Source of the DNA: Lamellibrachia columna
Taxonomy: Eukaryota; Annelida; Polychaeta; Sabellida; Siboglinidae
Assembly: GCA_963662155.1 (NCBI GenBank)
Contig: OY759267.1
Coordinates: 31,414,976 to 31,478,975 of the forward strand
Length of the DNA stretch: 64,000 nucleotides
Direction: 5' to 3'
Numbering within the stretch: position 1 is the stretch's first letter; each line of letters starts with the position of its first letter. This document shows, piece after piece, positions 10,430 to 21,183 of the stretch. Under the pieces are notes generated by a model that saw only the letters and a program-made list of their open reading frames with translations, did no database searches and was not told the origin of the DNA. Both the position numbers and the translations under genes were made by a program.

Positions 10430-10905
10430 GTATGTATTGCAAAAATAACTCAAATGAGGACAAGTAGTTTTTATTCTTATTTAGTTGTCTGGTAGTTGCT
10501 GCAACATTTCTATTAAATCTGAACTACATTATAGGTGACAAATTACAGAAGGGTCCATGCACTGTGTTAACCACAAAAGAAATGCCAAGTTTACTGGACA
10601 ACCATGTCAGTATATCTGAGGTGGCACTTGAAATGACAGACTAGTGAGTTGACTGTATTACGAAGTTGATGACATTACCAACTCACACAGTCTTACCTGA
10701 AGAATTCCCTTCAGGTCCTGCATCAGAAAGAGCAGACGGAAGACACAAGCATGCCTTGCTAATGCTTTGCTGTGACTTCCCCAGCCTGCTGGTGTACTCT
10801 GAGCACACGATCACACATCATATTACCTTGGTATCCAGCATGAGATTATCTCCTGTTGTCATGGGCCAAAACATCCAACACCCGTATGAATAGGGTGGAC
10901 CTGAC
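10430..10905 (+). mobile_element. pogo-like non-autonomous transposon, copy 2 (5'-truncated)
   Basis: Matches copy 1 from TGTATTGCAAAAATAACT onward, through CCAAGTTTACTGGACAACC and the degenerate ORF (10666-10893; MMTLPTHTVLPEEF, LCCDFPSL). It lacks the CAGTAGAACC terminus and ends before the region corresponding to 8400-8700. Confidence 0.7.
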
Positions 10906-11327
10906 GAATACACCAATTACCATGTGTGTTTACAGAAACTTAATATTTCTAATACCTCCATAATTTTACGCTTTTGTTATTGAACTTGACTTGCATATTA
11001 CACAGACAACACCTATTCAAAGCTATGCAAATATTATGTAACATACTCATTACAAATTTAGTTAAAAGTCAGTTTAAAATATACCTAAAATTGTTATATC
11101 CTAATATTCACGGAATCATTGTCTAGTGGTGTAGTACCATTAGATTGGAAATTGTAAAAAATCGCCATCTAGCGGAACTTGATATACCTATTAATGTGAC
11201 ATCTGAAACTGGAATACTACCTTTCAAATGATACTACACTTGTCCCATTTGAACCAATTTCTAAAAATTACATGTTGGCTCACCTGAACGTGAACTGCCT
11301 TAACTTTTCAATGTAATGAACACTGTG

Positions 11328-11640
11328 GGGAGATGTGGCTGTGTGGCAGAGACCCCCAGAGACAGTGTCAGACTGTCGATCGAGAGGACTGGGGTTCGGG
11401 ACTATACCAGCTGTCATTTAAAAATTTTGACAATTTTGTTTGTTTGTTCAGGGGAGGAAAACTAAAAGATCCTACACATCCTGAAAAAAAAAACATGTCA
11501 CGGACTCACTGGGGTTCGGGACTATACCAGCTGTCATTTAAAAATTTTGACAATTTTGTTTGTTTGTTCAGGGGAGGAAAACTAAAAGATCCTACACATC
11601 CTGAAAAAAAACATGTCACGGACTCACTGGTGATCTCATT
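11328..11640 (+). mobile_element. tRNA-derived SINE-like sequence (first copy)
   Basis: GGGGAGATGTGGCTGTGTGG followed about 60 bp later by GGGGTTCGGGACTATACC resembles the A and B boxes of a tRNA-type Pol III promoter (the B box departs from GGTTCGANNCC at two positions). A shared tail follows, TTTGTTCAGGGGAGGAAAAC. The box-B-plus-tail part is duplicated in tandem within this copy. No complete tRNA fold is proposed. Confidence 0.4.
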
Positions 11641-12448
11641 CTCGAAACTACCATTGACGTAGAAATCCTGACAAAATTAATGGACTGCCAATTATCGAAG
11701 TAGAAGTGGGCGATATAAAGGGATTTCAAATACACATCCTCAAAATATAATAGTTTTACTTATTGTTGTACTGTTCGCAAGGCTGAAGTCATAGTTGTGT
11801 CATCAGTTAAACTTCCACGTGACTACAAACATGAATACGTACATATTCAAGCCTGCCATTTTCATACCTGACAAGTTTTATCCACTTGTTTACTTGTCGA
11901 ACGTTCGCCTGGCGGAAAGATGGTGAACCTTTCTTGGATGATGTTATTTGCACAGCCGGACTCGGTTACAAAGACGATGCATTTATATAAAATTCATGAG
12001 TGGGTGTGCCGGTGGCGTATCTAGGACTTTGTAAACTATGTAAAAACAGCGCAACGAAAAAAATCGGCCATGCGGCATGTCCAATTGGCCCCCCTAAATA
12101 TGCCACTGCAATAATTTTGTCGAAACTAAAGTTGTAAATTAAAAACTCACTATTTATTTAACAAGATTTGGCAAGATTGCCATTCCAAAACTGTGCTGAA
12201 ACTTTAGCTAAACCGTTACTCCTAATATTCACGGAATCATTGTCTAGTGGTGTAGTACCATTAGATTGGAAATTGTAAAAAATCGCCATCTAGCGGAACT
12301 TGATATACCTATTAATGTGACATCTGAAACTGGAATACTACCTTTCAAATGATACTACACTTGTCCCATTTGAACCAATTTCTAAAAATTACATGTTGGC
12401 TTACCTGAACGTGAATTACCTTAACTTTTCAATGTAATGAACACTGTG

Positions 12449-12650
12449 GGGAGATGTGGCTGTGTGGCAGAGACCCCCAGAGACAGTGTCAGACTGTCGA
12501 TCGAGAGGACTGGGGTTCGGGACTATACCAGCTGTCATTTAAACATTTTGACAATTTTGTTTGTTTGTTCAGGGGAGGAAAACTAAAAGATCCTACACAT
12601 CCTGAAAAAAAACATGTCACGGACTCACTGGTGATCTCATTCTCGAAACT
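12449..12650 (+). mobile_element. tRNA-derived SINE-like sequence (second copy)
   Basis: Same head and tail as 11328-11640 but without the internal duplication; part of the second unit of the large tandem duplication. Confidence 0.4.
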
Positions 12651-13159
12651 ACCATTGACGTAGAAATCCTGACAAAATGAATGGACTGCCAATTATCGAA
12701 GTAGAAGTGGGCGATATAAACGGATTTCAAATACACATCCTCAAAATATAATAGTTTTACTTATTGTTGTACTGTTCGCAAGGCTGAAGTCATAGTTGTG
12801 TCATCAGTTAAACTTCCACGTGACTACAAACATGAATACGTACATATTCAAGCCTGCCATTTTCATACCTGACAAGTTTTATCCACTTGTTTACTTGTCG
12901 AACGTTCGCCTGGCGGAAAGATGGTGAACCTTTCTTGGATGATGTTATTTGCACAGCCGGACTCGGTTACAAAGACGATGCATTTATATAAAATTCATGA
13001 GTGGGTGTGCCGGTGGCGTATCTAGGACTTTGTAAACTATGTAAAAACAGCCAGGCGGCATTTCCAATTGGCCCCCCATATATAAAATGTGCCACTGCAA
13101 TAATTTTATCGAAACTACCTAGTTGTAAATTCAAAACCTACTATTTATTTAACGAGATT

Positions 13160-14600
13160 TGCCATTCCAAAACTGTGCTGAAACTTTAGCTATACCGTTG
13201 TTTTTAATATACACGGAATCATTGTCTAGTGGTGTAGTACCATTAGATTGGAAATTGGCTAACATTTCTCCAATTTATAAGAAGGGATCCCGGTCTATGG
13301 CTGGTAATTATAGACCAGTGAGTTTAATTTGTCTAGCCAGTAAACAGATGGAATCTTGTGTGAAGGATGCAATGTTAAAACATTTATTAGAAAACAATTA
13401 CAATACCCGAGACCAACATGGTTTTACAAAGAGTTGTTCTTGCCTAACAAATTTATTAGAAACTTTTGAAAGTTGGACAGAAGATGTGGATCAGGGAGAT
13501 AGCGTTGATGCTATTTTGCTGGATTTTCAAAAAGCATTTGACAAAGTCCCGAAAAAGAGGTTGTTGCAGAAACTATCTGCCTATGGAATATGAGGTAAAA
13601 AATTTTAATGGATAGCTTATTTTCTATCAGATAGAAAAGTGCGAATTATGGTAAGAAGTAAATATTCTGAATGGTTTGATGTCATTAGTGGTGTTCCACA
13701 AGGATCAGTATTGGGACCTATTCTCTTTTTAATTATATACCAGAGAGAGTATATAGTAATGTAAAAATGTTTGCTGACGACACCAAAATATTCAGAACAT
13801 TAAAAAACAAATCTGACTGTGAAATCTTACAAGCTGATTTAAATAACTTATAAGTGAGTGGAGTAATAGCGGGTGCCAAACGTTCAACACTAGTAAATGT
13901 AAAAGGATGCACATAGGCAAAGACAATCCAAAATTCGAGTACATCATGACAACCGAAAATAGTAATATTGTTTTAGCAGAAGCAATTCAAGAGAAGGATC
14001 TAGGTGTCTGGATTTCAAATAATTTGAAATGGGAGAAACAAGTTGTTGCAGCAACCCAACAAGCTATGGTGGTTTTGCGTTCTGTTAAGAGAGTGTTTAT
14101 TCACTTTGACAGAGAAATGTTCAACATTGTTTATAATACATATATTAGACCACATCTAGAGTATTGCATACAGGTGAGGTCACCTTATTATGCAAAATAT
14201 ATTTTAATGCTCGAGAAAGTGTAACACAGGGCAACAAAACTGGTAATAGGATTAAAGGAATTTACATGTGACGAAAGATTAACAGAACTAATACATCATA
14301 GACTTGAAGAACGGAGATTATGAGGAGATTTATTTGAAACTTTTAAGTTGTTAACTATGAAAGAGAACATAGACCCAGATCAGTTTTTTAACATTAATGT
14401 AAATAATCTCAGAGGCCACAGTAAACAATTAAACAAACAACAATGTATGAAGCTATGCAGATGCCGATTTTTCAGTCAAAGGGTGCTGAATGTATGGAAT
14501 GTCCTTGTCCAACGATATTATATCTGCACCATCTACTAACATTTTAAAAAACAGAATAGATAAAACTGGATCAAAATATGGGCAAACTATAAAAGGCTTA
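13160..14600 (+). mobile_element. decayed CR1/L2-like LINE reverse transcriptase (copy B)
   Basis: The plus-strand frame 13159-13593 contains RT domain blocks: WKLANISPIYKKGS, NYRPVSLICLASKQME, QHGFTKSCSCLTNL and AILLDFQKAFDKVPKKRLL. A stop at 13591 and several shifts follow. The frame continues with VISGVPQGSVLGPILFL (about 13680), FADDTKIF (about 13770, in another frame), LGVWISNNLKWEKQV and RPHLEYCIQV (13907-14224), and ends near 14540. At least four disabling changes. The sequence differs from copies A, C and D, so it is a second family. Confidence 0.88.
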
Positions 14601-14639
14601 TCTCTAGCCTTACAAATGCTCATTATGTGTAAATGTAAG

Positions 14640-16110
14640 TGTAAGACTACAAGTTCCAGATGGCAAGTGGACAAGGAAGCCATTGACTTGTCGAGAGTCC
14701 AACAATTTTATCATCTATGATAAGCTAGTGCCCTTAGCATCAACACAATCATTTGATAGTTTGTTCCATTAATTTATCAGCATCTGTGAGAATGAGTCCT
14801 GTCTCATGTCCAACCTACACTGTTTCTTAACTAATGCTGCTTTGTGTATTCTAGTTCTACTGCCTCCTATAAGTTTGAAAAACATTTTCCTATCAATATC
14901 CACAATATCCTCACTATCTATGTTATATTTGGTCTCCTCTTAGTCTCCTGATCTCTAGTATTGTCAAACCACATTCTAATAAGTGGCTTTCATAACTAAG
15001 GTCTCTCAATTCTGGATTCATTTTAGTTGCTCTTTGTCGTATTCTTTCTAGCTTGTCTATGTTCTTCTTACAATACGGCCTCCATGCTTGTATACAATAT
15101 TTACATGCAGCCCAACTATCACTTTGTACAGGTGTACAATTAGCTGTGTCTCCTTATATGTAATAGTTCTCCTAATTGGCCCTAGAATTGTATTACTCTT
15201 TGAAGCAGCATTCCCACATTGCTCTGAAACTTTCACGACAGCACTATATGTTACTCTAATTAACGTTTCTAATAATTTACAACTGATGTTAAACTCACTG
15301 GTCTCTAATTGTCTTGTTCTTTGATCCCTTCTTAAATAGCGATATAATGCTCGCTTATTTCCATTCTCAGTGAACTATTCCATCTTCTAGCAACAAGTTA
15401 AACACTTTTGCAAGTGGTGTACTGATTTTCTCTACAATTTCCTTAAGTAGTTTTGGTAGTATTCGATCAACTACAGATTATTTATAATCTTTCATCTTCT
15501 TAATTTTCTTTGCTATAATTTCATGAATGATAAATAACTGCCGTAAATTATATAATTTATTGCTGGAACTGGAAGTGAGCTGATATCTTCAGTGGTAAAG
15601 ACTAAGCTGAAATACTCATTCAGAACCTCTGTCATTTGAAACCTGTTTACACTATTTTTCTAATAGCCTCTTTTGACAAGTGTTTCTTTCTACACCGTTT
15701 TCCTTGTTTTTGGAACAAATTTATCGATGATACTCTCAATTTCATATTTTAGAATATTCCAACATTCAATTGCAGCCTTATTCATCAGCATGTTATTCCA
15801 ATCTAGCTTTGCTAAGTATTTTCTCATATCTTTGTAGTTACCTTTGTGGAAGTTTCTCTTGTACGTTTTCTTATTTTTACTTTCTGATTTTACATTGATG
15901 TCAAAATGTATTTGATTATGGTCACTGTTTCCCAATGGTTCAAGTATTTTTACATTGTCCACTAATTCTTTTTGTGTTGACAAAGCTATATCTAATACAT
16001 TTTCTCCCCTGGTTGGTTCTAGCACGTGCTGAGTAAGAAAGCTATCCTGGATTAAAAATAGAAATGGTTGGGCCTCACTCCCTGTGCTCTCTAGAGAATT
16101 CTATTGTATG
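14640..16110 (-). mobile_element. decayed CR1/jockey-type LINE with endonuclease part (copy C)
   Basis: Minus strand. The 3' end (14640-14720) shares the AAGTTCCAGATGGCAAGTGG 3'-UTR with copies A and D. 14750-15250 is a heavily mutated RT tail. After an internal deletion, 15690-16025 reads LEPTRGENVLDIALSTQ and EPLGNSDHNQIHFDI, the end of an apurinic-type endonuclease domain (the S-D-H motif is intact). It faces copy B tail to tail. Confidence 0.8.
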
Positions 16111-16261
16111 TGTCCATGGTTAAAATCTACCATTATGATACATTCCCCTTTACTAACTTCCTTTATAGCGGTTTTTATTTTTGTGTTGTCCTGTTGGGAG
16201 ACTTCTGTGGTTTCTTAACAACTTCTACTGAAGAACCTGCTTTTTGGAGTTTAAACATAAT

Positions 16262-17702
16262 TTGTAAGACATTCACTTTGAGGCAGCACTGTGCATGGTG
16301 AAATTATAGTCATGTGTCCTGACAAAATGCCTTGTCATTGTGGAGCATAAAGTTCCAAAGTGTTTATTGGTTTCAATTAGAAATGTTAGTGTGCATTAGA
16401 CTTGTGTGTAATGACTACTGAGGGCAGTAACAATATCATATAACTGCAGCGCTATGCTAGGAACTTGGAAGTTTTGTTCCTCTGTGACAATGTCTCAGCT
16501 CTGTTCATTGTAATCCATAGGAGTGGCTACATTAACCTGGATAAACCTGTCAGGATAAACCTGTCAATCCATCGCCACATGATGAAATCATCTGGATAAT
16601 GAGAATCATCCCATGTTGTGTTAACAGGACATTGTATCTTGCTTGATCCTAAGGTGACAGGATGTCTGATTTTGTTCATAAAGTGCACCACCAGGCTGGT
16701 CATGTCGCAGCAGAGCGCTGACAAGGAGTGTTTGACAGCACAGTCAGGACCAGGATAATGGAATTCTTCAGGTAGGACTGTGTGACTTTAACAAGATTTA
16801 ACAAGATTGCCATCCCAAACAACAAGTTCCAGATGGCAAGTGGACAAGGAAGTCATTGGCTTATCGAAAGTCCAACAATTTTCTCATAATGTGTAGCCCG
16901 CCCTTATCAAATATCTGTCAATTCTATATTTAAACATATTCACACTACTAGCATTAACACAATCATTTGGCAGTTTGTTCCATTCATTTATCACCCTCTG
17001 TGAGAAAGAGTACTTTCTCATGTCCAACCTACACTGCTCCTTAACTAATGCTTTTTTGTGTCCTCTTGTTCTACTGCCTTCTTTAAGTTTGAAGAACATA
17101 TTCCTATCAATATCCTCATAACCGTTCACTATTTTAAACACTTCTATTTGGTCTCCTCTTAGTCTCCTGGTCTCTAGTGGTGTCAATCCACATTGTAATA
17201 AGCGACTTTCGTAACTAAGGTCTCTCAATTCTGGAATCATTTTAGTTGTGTCTTCCAACTGCACCGTCAGGACCAGCATAATGACATTCATCAGGTAGGC
17301 CTGTGTGACTTGGTAATGTCATCAACTTTGTAATACTGTCAACTCACTAATATGTTATTTCAAGTGCCACCTCAGTTAAACTGACATGGTTGTCCAGTAA
17401 ACATGGCATTTCTTTGTGGTCAACACAGTGGACCCTTCTGTAGCTTCACATCGATAATGTAATTTAGTTTTAATAGAAATGTTGCAGCAACTACCAGACA
17501 AATACATAAAAATGACTTGTCCTTATTCAAGTTACTTTTGCAATACATTCACAGTAGAGTCCCTCTAAATAGGCCACCCATGTGACCAAGATAAAGTGGT
17601 CAGATTACAGAGGTGTAGATATGACAAAAACACACTGTCAGAGGTGGTCATTTCTGAGGGGTGGCTGTTTCCAATGGGTGGCCACATGGAGGGGTTCTAC
17701 TA
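16262..17702 (-). mobile_element. pogo-like non-autonomous transposon, copy 3, split by a LINE
   Basis: The reverse complement of copy 1 in two blocks: 17290-17702 is the terminus side (ends TAGTAGAACCCCTCCATG, with GGTGGCCTATTTAGAGGGAC) and 16262-16788 is the distal side (ORF remnant 16527-16724, [15 protein letters not shown]). The intervening 16789-17250 is LINE copy D. Confidence 0.75.
16789..17250 (-). mobile_element. 5'-truncated CR1/jockey-type LINE (copy D)
   Basis: The minus-strand reading (16884-17291) covers the conserved RT tail, TKMIPELRDLSYESRLLQCG, LETRRLRGDQIEVFKIVNGY and VINEWNKLPNDCVNASSV, and then the family 3' UTR. The frame is open over more than 110 codons, so it is younger than copies A and C. 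It is flanked by a ~53-bp imperfect direct repeat of the host transposon (16735-16788 and 17259-17311), a long target-site duplication. Confidence 0.85.
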
Positions 17703-17994
17703 TATTTTTTTATTGTAACAGGCGTGGTTACTGAACAATTAGTCATTTATAATTGCCCCACCAATAACCCCACCGGTCACCCAGCAAAGGTCATGCAAGG
17801 ATACCAGAGGAGCACAGGGTTGATGGTGCCATTACTTGCCACCATTTGGCAGCACCCTGGGTAATCTATAGATAATCTAGTTACTTAGTTATTATTATTA
17901 TATATGACTATTTATCTTATGGTTAATCACATTTACTGTATAGGGGTTGCTGGTCATGCTACTAATAATTAAGTTGTTTAAAAATAAAATTTAC
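17703..17994. other. intergenic, no feature seen
   Basis: AT-rich spacer between the transposon terminus and the 73-bp tandem repeat. Confidence 0.5.
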
Positions 17995-18432
17995 ACAAGA
18001 GACAGGGGTCACGTGTGGTCAGGGGGAGGGGCTGTGTCCCAGTGGGCCAGGCTTGATCCCACTGTCAACAAGAGACAGGGGTCACGTGTGGTCAGGTGGA
18101 GGGGCTGTGTCCCAGTGGGCCAGGCTTGATCCCACTTTTAACAAGAGACAGGGGTCATGTGTGGTCAGGGGGAGGGGCTGTGTCCCAGTGGGCCAGGCTT
18201 GATCCCACTGTCAACAAGAGACAGGGGTCACATGTGGTTAGGGGGAGGGGCTGTGTCCCAGTGGGCCAGGCTTGATCCCACTTTTAACAAGAGACAGGGG
18301 TCATGTGTGGTCAGGGGGAGGGGCTGTGTCCCAGTGGGCCAGGCTTGATCCCACTGTCAACAAGAGACAGGGGTCACATGTGGTTAGGGGGAGGGGCTGT
18401 GTCCCAGTGGGCCAGGCTTGATCCCACTGTCA
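17995..18432. repeat. 73-bp tandem repeat, exactly six units
   Basis: ACAAGAGACAGGGGTCA starts units at 17995, 18068, 18141, 18214, 18287 and 18360, each 73 bp. Two variants alternate: TTTTAACAAG-bordered and CTGTCAACAAG-bordered, plus CACGTG/CATGTG at the E-box-like site. The alternation implies amplification of a dimer. Confidence 0.95.
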
Positions 18433-18789
18433 ACAAGACAACAACAACAACCCTGTTTTGGTAAGTTCCTAAATACTATGTTATACCTTAGAAAATGAAT
18501 ACTTTCAATTTACAATGGTACCAAAATGTCTACTAGAGAATTGTCCATCTTTCTATGTAAACATATTTATATGTTCAGTACTTATAATTGCTTAACAGTG
18601 ACTTCGGTTACCCATGTGATAAGAAGATGGGGAGCAAATGAACTGTCTGGACCTTAGGGAGGAATGTCCCCACCAGCTTTCTGTTAACAGCTATAGGCTT
18701 AATGACATTTCGAAAGCTTGCAGCCAGTAGCTGGTAGAACAGGTTAGAAAGTTAAGTCTATTCATGAATTAGTACTGTTACATAGTTAA

Positions 18790-18890
18790 TGTATTATGAT
18801 AGACAAAATACATTATGATAGACAAATACATTATGATAGACAAAATACATTATGATAGACAAAATACATTATGATAGACAAATATATTAT
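18790..18890. repeat. 19-bp tandem repeat, five units
   Basis: TACATTATGATAGACAAA(A) repeated five times with one-base length variation. Confidence 0.9.
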
Positions 18891-20042
18891 GCAGGGACTG
18901 TGCATGTGCCTTATTATTGTATAACATTATGTGCAGTTAATTAAGCCAGAATCAGACTGGAGCACTCTCCCTCTCTTTGACATTATCTTGATTAATCACC
19001 ATGTGGCACTGGCTGGGTAGGGTGTGTGATGTATTCCCAAGGGACAAGTGCTTGACAGCAAGCTAGGGTCACACTAGATAGTAACTTGTAAACAGGGATC
19101 AAATGTTTGGTTTGATCATTTAATGTAGTATTGATATCTTAGTAAATTTCTGGTGACACCATTGTGTTAGCAAACATATAATAATGTAGTTAGTCACTCT
19201 TTTGTTTATTCATTTATAACTAGTTGTATATCATTTACAGGTGCAGATGACCCCCTATAAAATGCAGGATGCGGTTGCACTGAGTCAGTGCTCAGACACA
19301 TTATAACACTTTTGGTTAGGCCTGCAGTGCCCAGTTGGGGTGAGTTATTTTTATTTTGGTTTCATGGATTGTCATGAAGTATTACTATTTTAATTTAGGT
19401 TAGGAAATATTTATTTTGACGGTCAGCCGTCACTATATTAAGGAACTAATTATAGACATTGCATATATCATATGTGTGTGGGTATTAGTACTGATTCGTG
19501 TACTCATAGTCTCCAAGGATTGTGTACTTAATACGTTATAATGGATGTTAAGCATAATTGATGCTGTGTTATTCATGGAATACATCAAATTTGTATTAAT
19601 TTTAGCGGAATTTTAACTGAGTATATTTGTTGTACACTTCACTTAGGAGTTGATACAGTGTTATTGGTACGTAGGGTTCATTTGACTGTATTTCCAACCT
19701 GGGAACACAGTGTTTAAAGACTATAAACCTATGCTTGTTATTGGTACGGAGACTGTCATGGATTATTGTTAGATAGAAATTTAGATACAAATACCACAGG
19801 TGCCAGCCTGCTATTTGGTGTCTGAGATAATCTATAGGTAATAATTACGTATCAATGCAGGGAATAGATGTGTTTGACTCTGTTGATTAATGATCCTGTG
19901 TAACCATTGTAGTAGTGCATGTAGTAATAATATTTTTGTATGTTTTACAGATTTTTATTTTTTCTATGTTATGCGTAATAAAGGAAATCACCATTTCCTG
20001 TCTTCATGCGATTCCACGGTTACATTCTACATTATTCGGTTA
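18891..20042 (+). mobile_element. candidate solo LTR or promoter-bearing insertion
   Basis: An otherwise unexplained 1.15-kb stretch contains a TATA box in context (CCCCCTATAAAATGCAGG at about 19251) followed by TCAGTGCTCAGACACATTA, a start-site-like region, and AATAAA (about 19978) about 60 bp before GTTACA. The right edge coincides with the point where the flank resumes identity to the dispersed repeat seen at 7792. A TGTTAC start near 18776 is possible, but no matching target duplication was found. Weak call. Confidence 0.25.
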
Positions 20043-20075
20043 CAAAGACATTTTATGTATAGTTGATGATGACAT

Positions 20076-20357
20076 GTGACTTGTGAAGCCCCCACCTTCC
20101 CCTCAGTCCACGTGTCGTATTTGACTTGTGAAGCCCCCACCTTCCCCTTTGTCCACGTGTCTTATTTGACTTGTGAAGCCCCCACCTTCCCCTCAGTCCA
20201 CGTGTCGTATTTGACTTGAGAAGCCCCCATCTTCCCCTCAGTCCACGTGTCTTATTTGACTTGTGAAGCCCCCACCTTCCCCTCAGTCCACGTGTCGTAT
20301 TTGACTTGTGAAGCCCCACCTTCCCCTCAGTCCACGTGTCGTATTTGACTTGTGAAG
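20076..20357. repeat. 45-bp tandem repeat, six units
   Basis: TTGACTTGTGAAGCCCCCAC starts units at 20121, 20166, 20211, 20256, 20301 and a stub at 20345, with a first variant unit at 20076. Period 45 bp. Each unit has a CCACGTGTC E-box-like core. The minus-strand Gly/Leu/Arg ORF is a shadow. The single-unit ancestor is at 7719-7757. Confidence 0.95.
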
Positions 20358-20620
20358 CTAAGGTATAAGGAAGAACTTAGGCTCTACATGAATACCTACT
20401 TTATATCTCCATGGAGATCGTACACAAAGGGAACCAAACAAACAATACACAGCCGTCCACTATCCCAGTTCGTCAAATTATGTATTGATTAGGATAGCGG
20501 CTACTTTAGACATATACCATCGAATTAAGTCTTCGACTAAAACTTATTCAGTAGGTTTTGAAGGCATCGTCCTGAAAGAATTGCTCTGGTTAATAATAAT
20601 GTTTACTATTAATAATGCCA

Positions 20621-20770
20621 CTAACTGAAGGCGTCAACAATATCATCAGTAGGAACTTTGAAGTGCTGTTCAAACCACTTTCGGATGGTGTCCGTTTTAC
20701 CCTGATCAGTGCCCACCAAGTGGCCAACAAATATATTTTCATTTGGCGAGCGATTTACTTTGTCTGCCAT
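20621..20770 (-). CDS. small ORF or first exon, 49 codons, function unknown
   Basis: A minus-strand ATG in an A-rich leader opens a frame reading MADKVNRSPNENIFVGHLVG, then TDQGKTDTIRKWFEQHFKVP and ending TDDIVDAFS. Composition and codon use look protein-like (amphipathic, balanced) and unlike the repeat-derived ORFs around it. GCCTTCA|GTTAGT just before the stop could be a 5' splice site, making this the first coding exon of a longer gene. No family was recognised. Confidence 0.4.
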   Translation of the reverse strand: MADKVNRSPNENIFVGHLVGTDQGKTDTIRKWFEQHFKVPTDDIVDAFS

Positions 20771-20914
20771 TTTTTTTTTTCCAATTCATAACGATTCTTA
20801 ACGTGTATCGTTCAAAGAACATACTGTTGTACACGTTTGTGTTGGTCAACACTTCAAGGCCGGACGATGTCGTGTTAGGAAAATACGTAAAGTGAAATGA
20901 GACGACAGAAGGAA

Positions 20915-20968
20915 GACGGGGGGGGGGTGGAGGTGGGGGGGTGATGGGGTGGTGGGGGGAGGGGGGGT
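20915..20968 (+). repeat. G-rich tract, possible quadruplex
   Basis: Five or more runs of four to eight Gs on the plus strand separated by one to five bases (GGGGGGGGTGGAGGTGGGGG followed by similar runs). Confidence 0.8.
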
Positions 20969-21183
20969 TAAGAAATTGGAATGAAGAAACAAAAAAGAAG
21001 GAGATGTGGAGTTAAAGTGTTTACATACTTGGAAATATAATGAGAGTGAAGTATATCTTGAAAATTAGGAGTGGGGTCTTTTATTAGTTTTACTAACTTG
21101 CCATAGGGGAGGCCGGGGAGGGTTGGTGCAATTTTCAATTAAATAATTGTTTTCTTAATTTAATATCCTCTTGGCTCCACTAG

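Larger units (their letters stand above)
11101..13190. repeat. ~1.0-1.1 kb direct tandem duplication
   Basis: 11101-12220 and 12221-13200 are near-identical: both start CTAATATTCACGGAATCATT and share the AATCGCCATCTAGCGGAACT, TTTATCCACTTGTTTACTTG and GCCGGTGGCGTATCTAGGAC blocks. Unit 1 is longer because ~121-122 bp (about 11390-11510) is itself duplicated at 11511-11632. Each unit begins with a ~100-bp LINE reverse-transcriptase scrap identical to the start of the plus-strand LINE at 13.2 kb. The source was therefore an insertion into that LINE which then duplicated together with its target. Confidence 0.88.

Noticed and set aside
11328..11410. Functional tRNA gene
   Set aside because: The A/B-box-like motifs are there, but no cloverleaf closes and the copy is embedded in a duplicated SINE-like element.
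17995..20357. CRISPR-like regular arrays
   Set aside because: Units are contiguous with no unique spacers, and the genome is eukaryotic; these are minisatellites.
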